Positions 5,650 through 6,638 of a stretch of 6,638 bases of DNA are shown here, in pieces (position 1 is the stretch's first letter; every line of letters begins with the position of its first letter). Below the pieces are notes generated by a model. It worked only from the letters and a program-made list of their open reading frames with translations. It was not told the DNA's origin and searched no databases. Location: contig JAAVAY010000085.1 in NCBI GenBank assembly GCA_014803815.1, positions 1 through 6,638 of the forward strand. Direction: 5' to 3'. A program made the translations under genes and the position numbers. Source of the stretch: Allobaculum sp. (GTDB lineage Bacteria > Bacillota_I > Bacilli_A > Erysipelotrichales > Erysipelotrichaceae).

Positions 5650-5775
5650 ATGCTCACAAGTGGTTTGGTAGGTGATCTTAGTGAGGAAGTAGAAAAAGAT
5701 GTTGGGCATCAAAAAGGAAAGAAATCGGAAAAAGGTATAAAAACGCCGTCATATTCGGTAAAATAAAACTCGTTA

Positions 5776-5828
5776 TGCGTAAGTTTAGTAAAAGAAAACT
5801 TTGTTTTTGCTTATAGAAAGATTACGCA
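5776..5828. repeat. Inverted repeat TGCGTAA / TTACGCA
   Basis: TGCGTAA (5776-5782) and TTACGCA (5822-5828) are perfect 7-bp inverted copies, 39 nt apart. The enclosed segment contains a second small stem, GAAAAC/GTTTTT around TTT. It could be the base of a folded leader RNA or a pair of operator half-sites. I recognise no known riboswitch class in it. Confidence 0.4.
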
Positions 5829-5842
5829 AGTGGAAAGGAGGA

Positions 5843-5896
5843 TTGTCCAAAGTCAAAAAGAAGACCAAAGCGAAAAAATTCCTTTGTTCTTTTTGA
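5843..5896 (+). other. Leader hairpin coinciding with a tiny Lys-rich frame, possible attenuator
   Basis: AAAAAGAA (5855-5862) plus CAAAG (5866-5870) pair with CTTTG (5882-5886) plus TTCTTTTT (5887-5894), with a GAC bulge and an 11-nt loop: 13 bp ending in T residues. A strong Shine-Dalgarno-like AAAGGAGG (5834-5841) precedes a TTG at 5843 that opens the 17-codon frame MSKVKKKTKAKKFLCSF, whose stop begins on the last base of the stem. The spacing of 1 nt is too short for efficient initiation, so this may be chance. A ribosome on it would melt the hairpin, which is why it is recorded. Confidence 0.3.
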
Positions 5897-5921
5897 TATT
5901 TCAATCGACTTTGTAAGAAAT

Positions 5922-6638
5922 ATGAACTTAAAAAAATCGATCCACACTCTCCTAGTGTTGTTAGTAGGATGTGCTGCTCTTAGCTATCCTTATCCAAGTT
6001 TTGCTCAAGATGAGCAAGAAGACACTTTTCAGATGGAGGAGTTACCCGAGGCGGTTGGTCCTTTGGTTTTTGACTCTTCCTATTGGCAAGAGGAAGAAAG
6101 CGAGGAAATTGCACTTTTTACTGGGTGGAAAAAAGGGGCCTATTATCAAGATGGTGAAATTCTTACCGGTCTTCAAACCATTTATGGAACTTCTTTTCTC
6201 TTAGATCATCAAGGAAAGCCAAGAACGGGACTCATTGATGGCCGCTATTATAATCCCCAAACGGGGGCTTTGTTTCAAAATGGTCGCCTTGTTCTCCAGG
6301 GCCAATTGTATCAAGCCGATGAAGAAGGCCTTTTAACTCCTATTTCTTCTTTCGCTTCCCAAGAAGAAAGTTTAGAAGCTTTCTGGAGTCCTGAAGAGGA
6401 AAGCGAAACTAGAGAAGCGAGTGAAACGCTTAACCAATGCGTGGTGGTGAGTGCAAGCAACTCTAATGGTTCTATTCAAGGCTTTGAATCCAAAGCCAAA
6501 GCGGCTCTTCAAAACAATCAATTATTGGTGTTAAAACATGATTATTTAGGTCAAGATACTATTCCCGAACAAGAAGCACATACCTTTTATTTGGCCATAA
6601 AAGATTACATCGGCAAAGCGTTACCCATCTTGAGCTTT
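5922..6638 (+). CDS. Exported protein with cell-wall-binding-like repeats, C-terminus beyond window
   Basis: The first 239 residues are visible. The N-terminus MNLKKSIHTLLVLLVGC is a signal peptide containing LVGC (14-17), which fits a lipobox, although SFA-QD at 27-30 would equally suit ordinary signal peptidase. An acidic stretch (29-65) follows. Residues about 67-138 contain aromatic/Gly units (GWKKGAYYQDGEILTG, GLIDGRYYNPQTG, GQLYQADEEG) resembling cell-wall/choline-binding repeats. A second Glu/Ser-rich linker (145-170) follows, then a globular start (173-239) ending EQEAHTFYLAIKDYIGKALPILSF. The pattern A-x-x-F, then G-K-A-L-P-x-L, recalls the segment before the LDxE motif of GH25 lysozymes, with Ser where Asp is expected; this is weak evidence. 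The ATG has only a poor Shine-Dalgarno sequence (TAAGAAAT). The PBP terminator upstream makes it a separate transcription unit. A wall-associated role is an inference. Confidence 0.72.
   Translation, partial: MNLKKSIHTLLVLLVGCAALSYPYPSFAQDEQEDTFQMEELPEAVGPLVFDSSYWQEEESEEIALFTGWKKGAYYQDGEILTGLQTIYGTSFLLDHQGKPRTGLIDGRYYNPQTGALFQNGRLVLQGQLYQADEEGLLTPISSFASQEESLEAFWSPEEESETREASETLNQCVVVSASNSNGSIQGFESKAKAALQNNQLLVLKHDYLGQDTIPEQEAHTFYLAIKDYIGKALPILSF

Larger units (their letters stand above)
5650..5921. other. Intergenic region / leader before the last gene
   Basis: No supportable full-length gene lies in these 272 bases. A TATAAA (5736-5741) and TAAAAT-like hexamers occur without a good -35, so I do not name a promoter. 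Structured elements appear toward the right: an inverted repeat (5776-5828), an AAAGGAGG run (5834-5841) and a hairpin (5855-5894). Confidence 0.6.

Noticed and set aside
5536..5766. 76-codon frame running out of the PBP end
   Set aside because: It crosses the PBP C-terminus and the operon terminator, has no ribosome site, and its translation is unremarkable.
5971..6204. 77-codon alternative frame within the last gene
   Set aside because: It is out of frame with the signal-peptide-bearing coding sequence from 5922 to the window end, which accounts for this DNA better.

Overview
The window looks like chromosome from a low-GC Gram-positive bacterium (Bacillota). The evidence is a type-B RNase P RNA gene, AGGAGG-type ribosome binding sites, U-tailed intrinsic terminators, and a gpsB-rnpB block divergent from recU-pbp1A, a neighbourhood known from Bacillus and streptococci. 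The long, degenerate surface-protein style is compatible with Erysipelotrichia, but that assignment is an impression and not proven by the sequence.

Layout, left to right. At 1-56 (minus strand) is the N-terminus of a TnpB/OrfB protein of an IS200/IS605-type element that runs off the left edge. Positions 57 to about 270 are its non-coding flank, with a 16-bp tandem repeat and a strong hairpin. At 285-918 (plus) are two small overlapping genes: a two-helix membrane protein of unknown function and a Cys-containing TIGR04076-like protein. A convergent block on the minus strand follows, read right to left: gpsB (1360-1755), rnpB (about 984-1346), then an intrinsic terminator (933-980). Positions 1756-2104 form a divergent intergenic region holding the gpsB promoter, a perfect DnaA-box 9-mer and the recU promoter. 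On the plus strand come recU (2105-2770) and, overlapping it by 8 nt, a 944-codon class A penicillin-binding protein (2763-5597), closed by a terminator at 5611-5649. Positions 5650-5921 are an untranslated region with an inverted repeat, a strong Shine-Dalgarno-like run and a hairpin. The last gene (5922 to beyond 6638) encodes a secreted or lipid-anchored protein with cell-wall-binding-like repeats.

How it fits together. The centre is a cell-envelope and cell-cycle neighbourhood. GpsB is a cytosolic adaptor that in better-known species binds the cytoplasmic tail of the bifunctional peptidoglycan synthase, which is encoded a few hundred bases away. RecU resolves Holliday junctions and is co-transcribed with that synthase. 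rnpB supplies the tRNA 5'-processing ribozyme. The downstream exported protein is probably also a wall-associated factor.

The most notable points are an apparently leaderless recU mRNA whose -35 box coincides with the start of the longest open frame, a Cys-rich module plus Thr/Pro stalk on the synthase C-terminus, and absence of the usual SRxxR GpsB-binding motif from the synthase tail. Others are a leader hairpin coinciding with a tiny Lys-rich frame before the last gene, and plus-strand genes that point into rnpB with no terminator of their own. I see no clear sign of a wholly new multi-gene system here.
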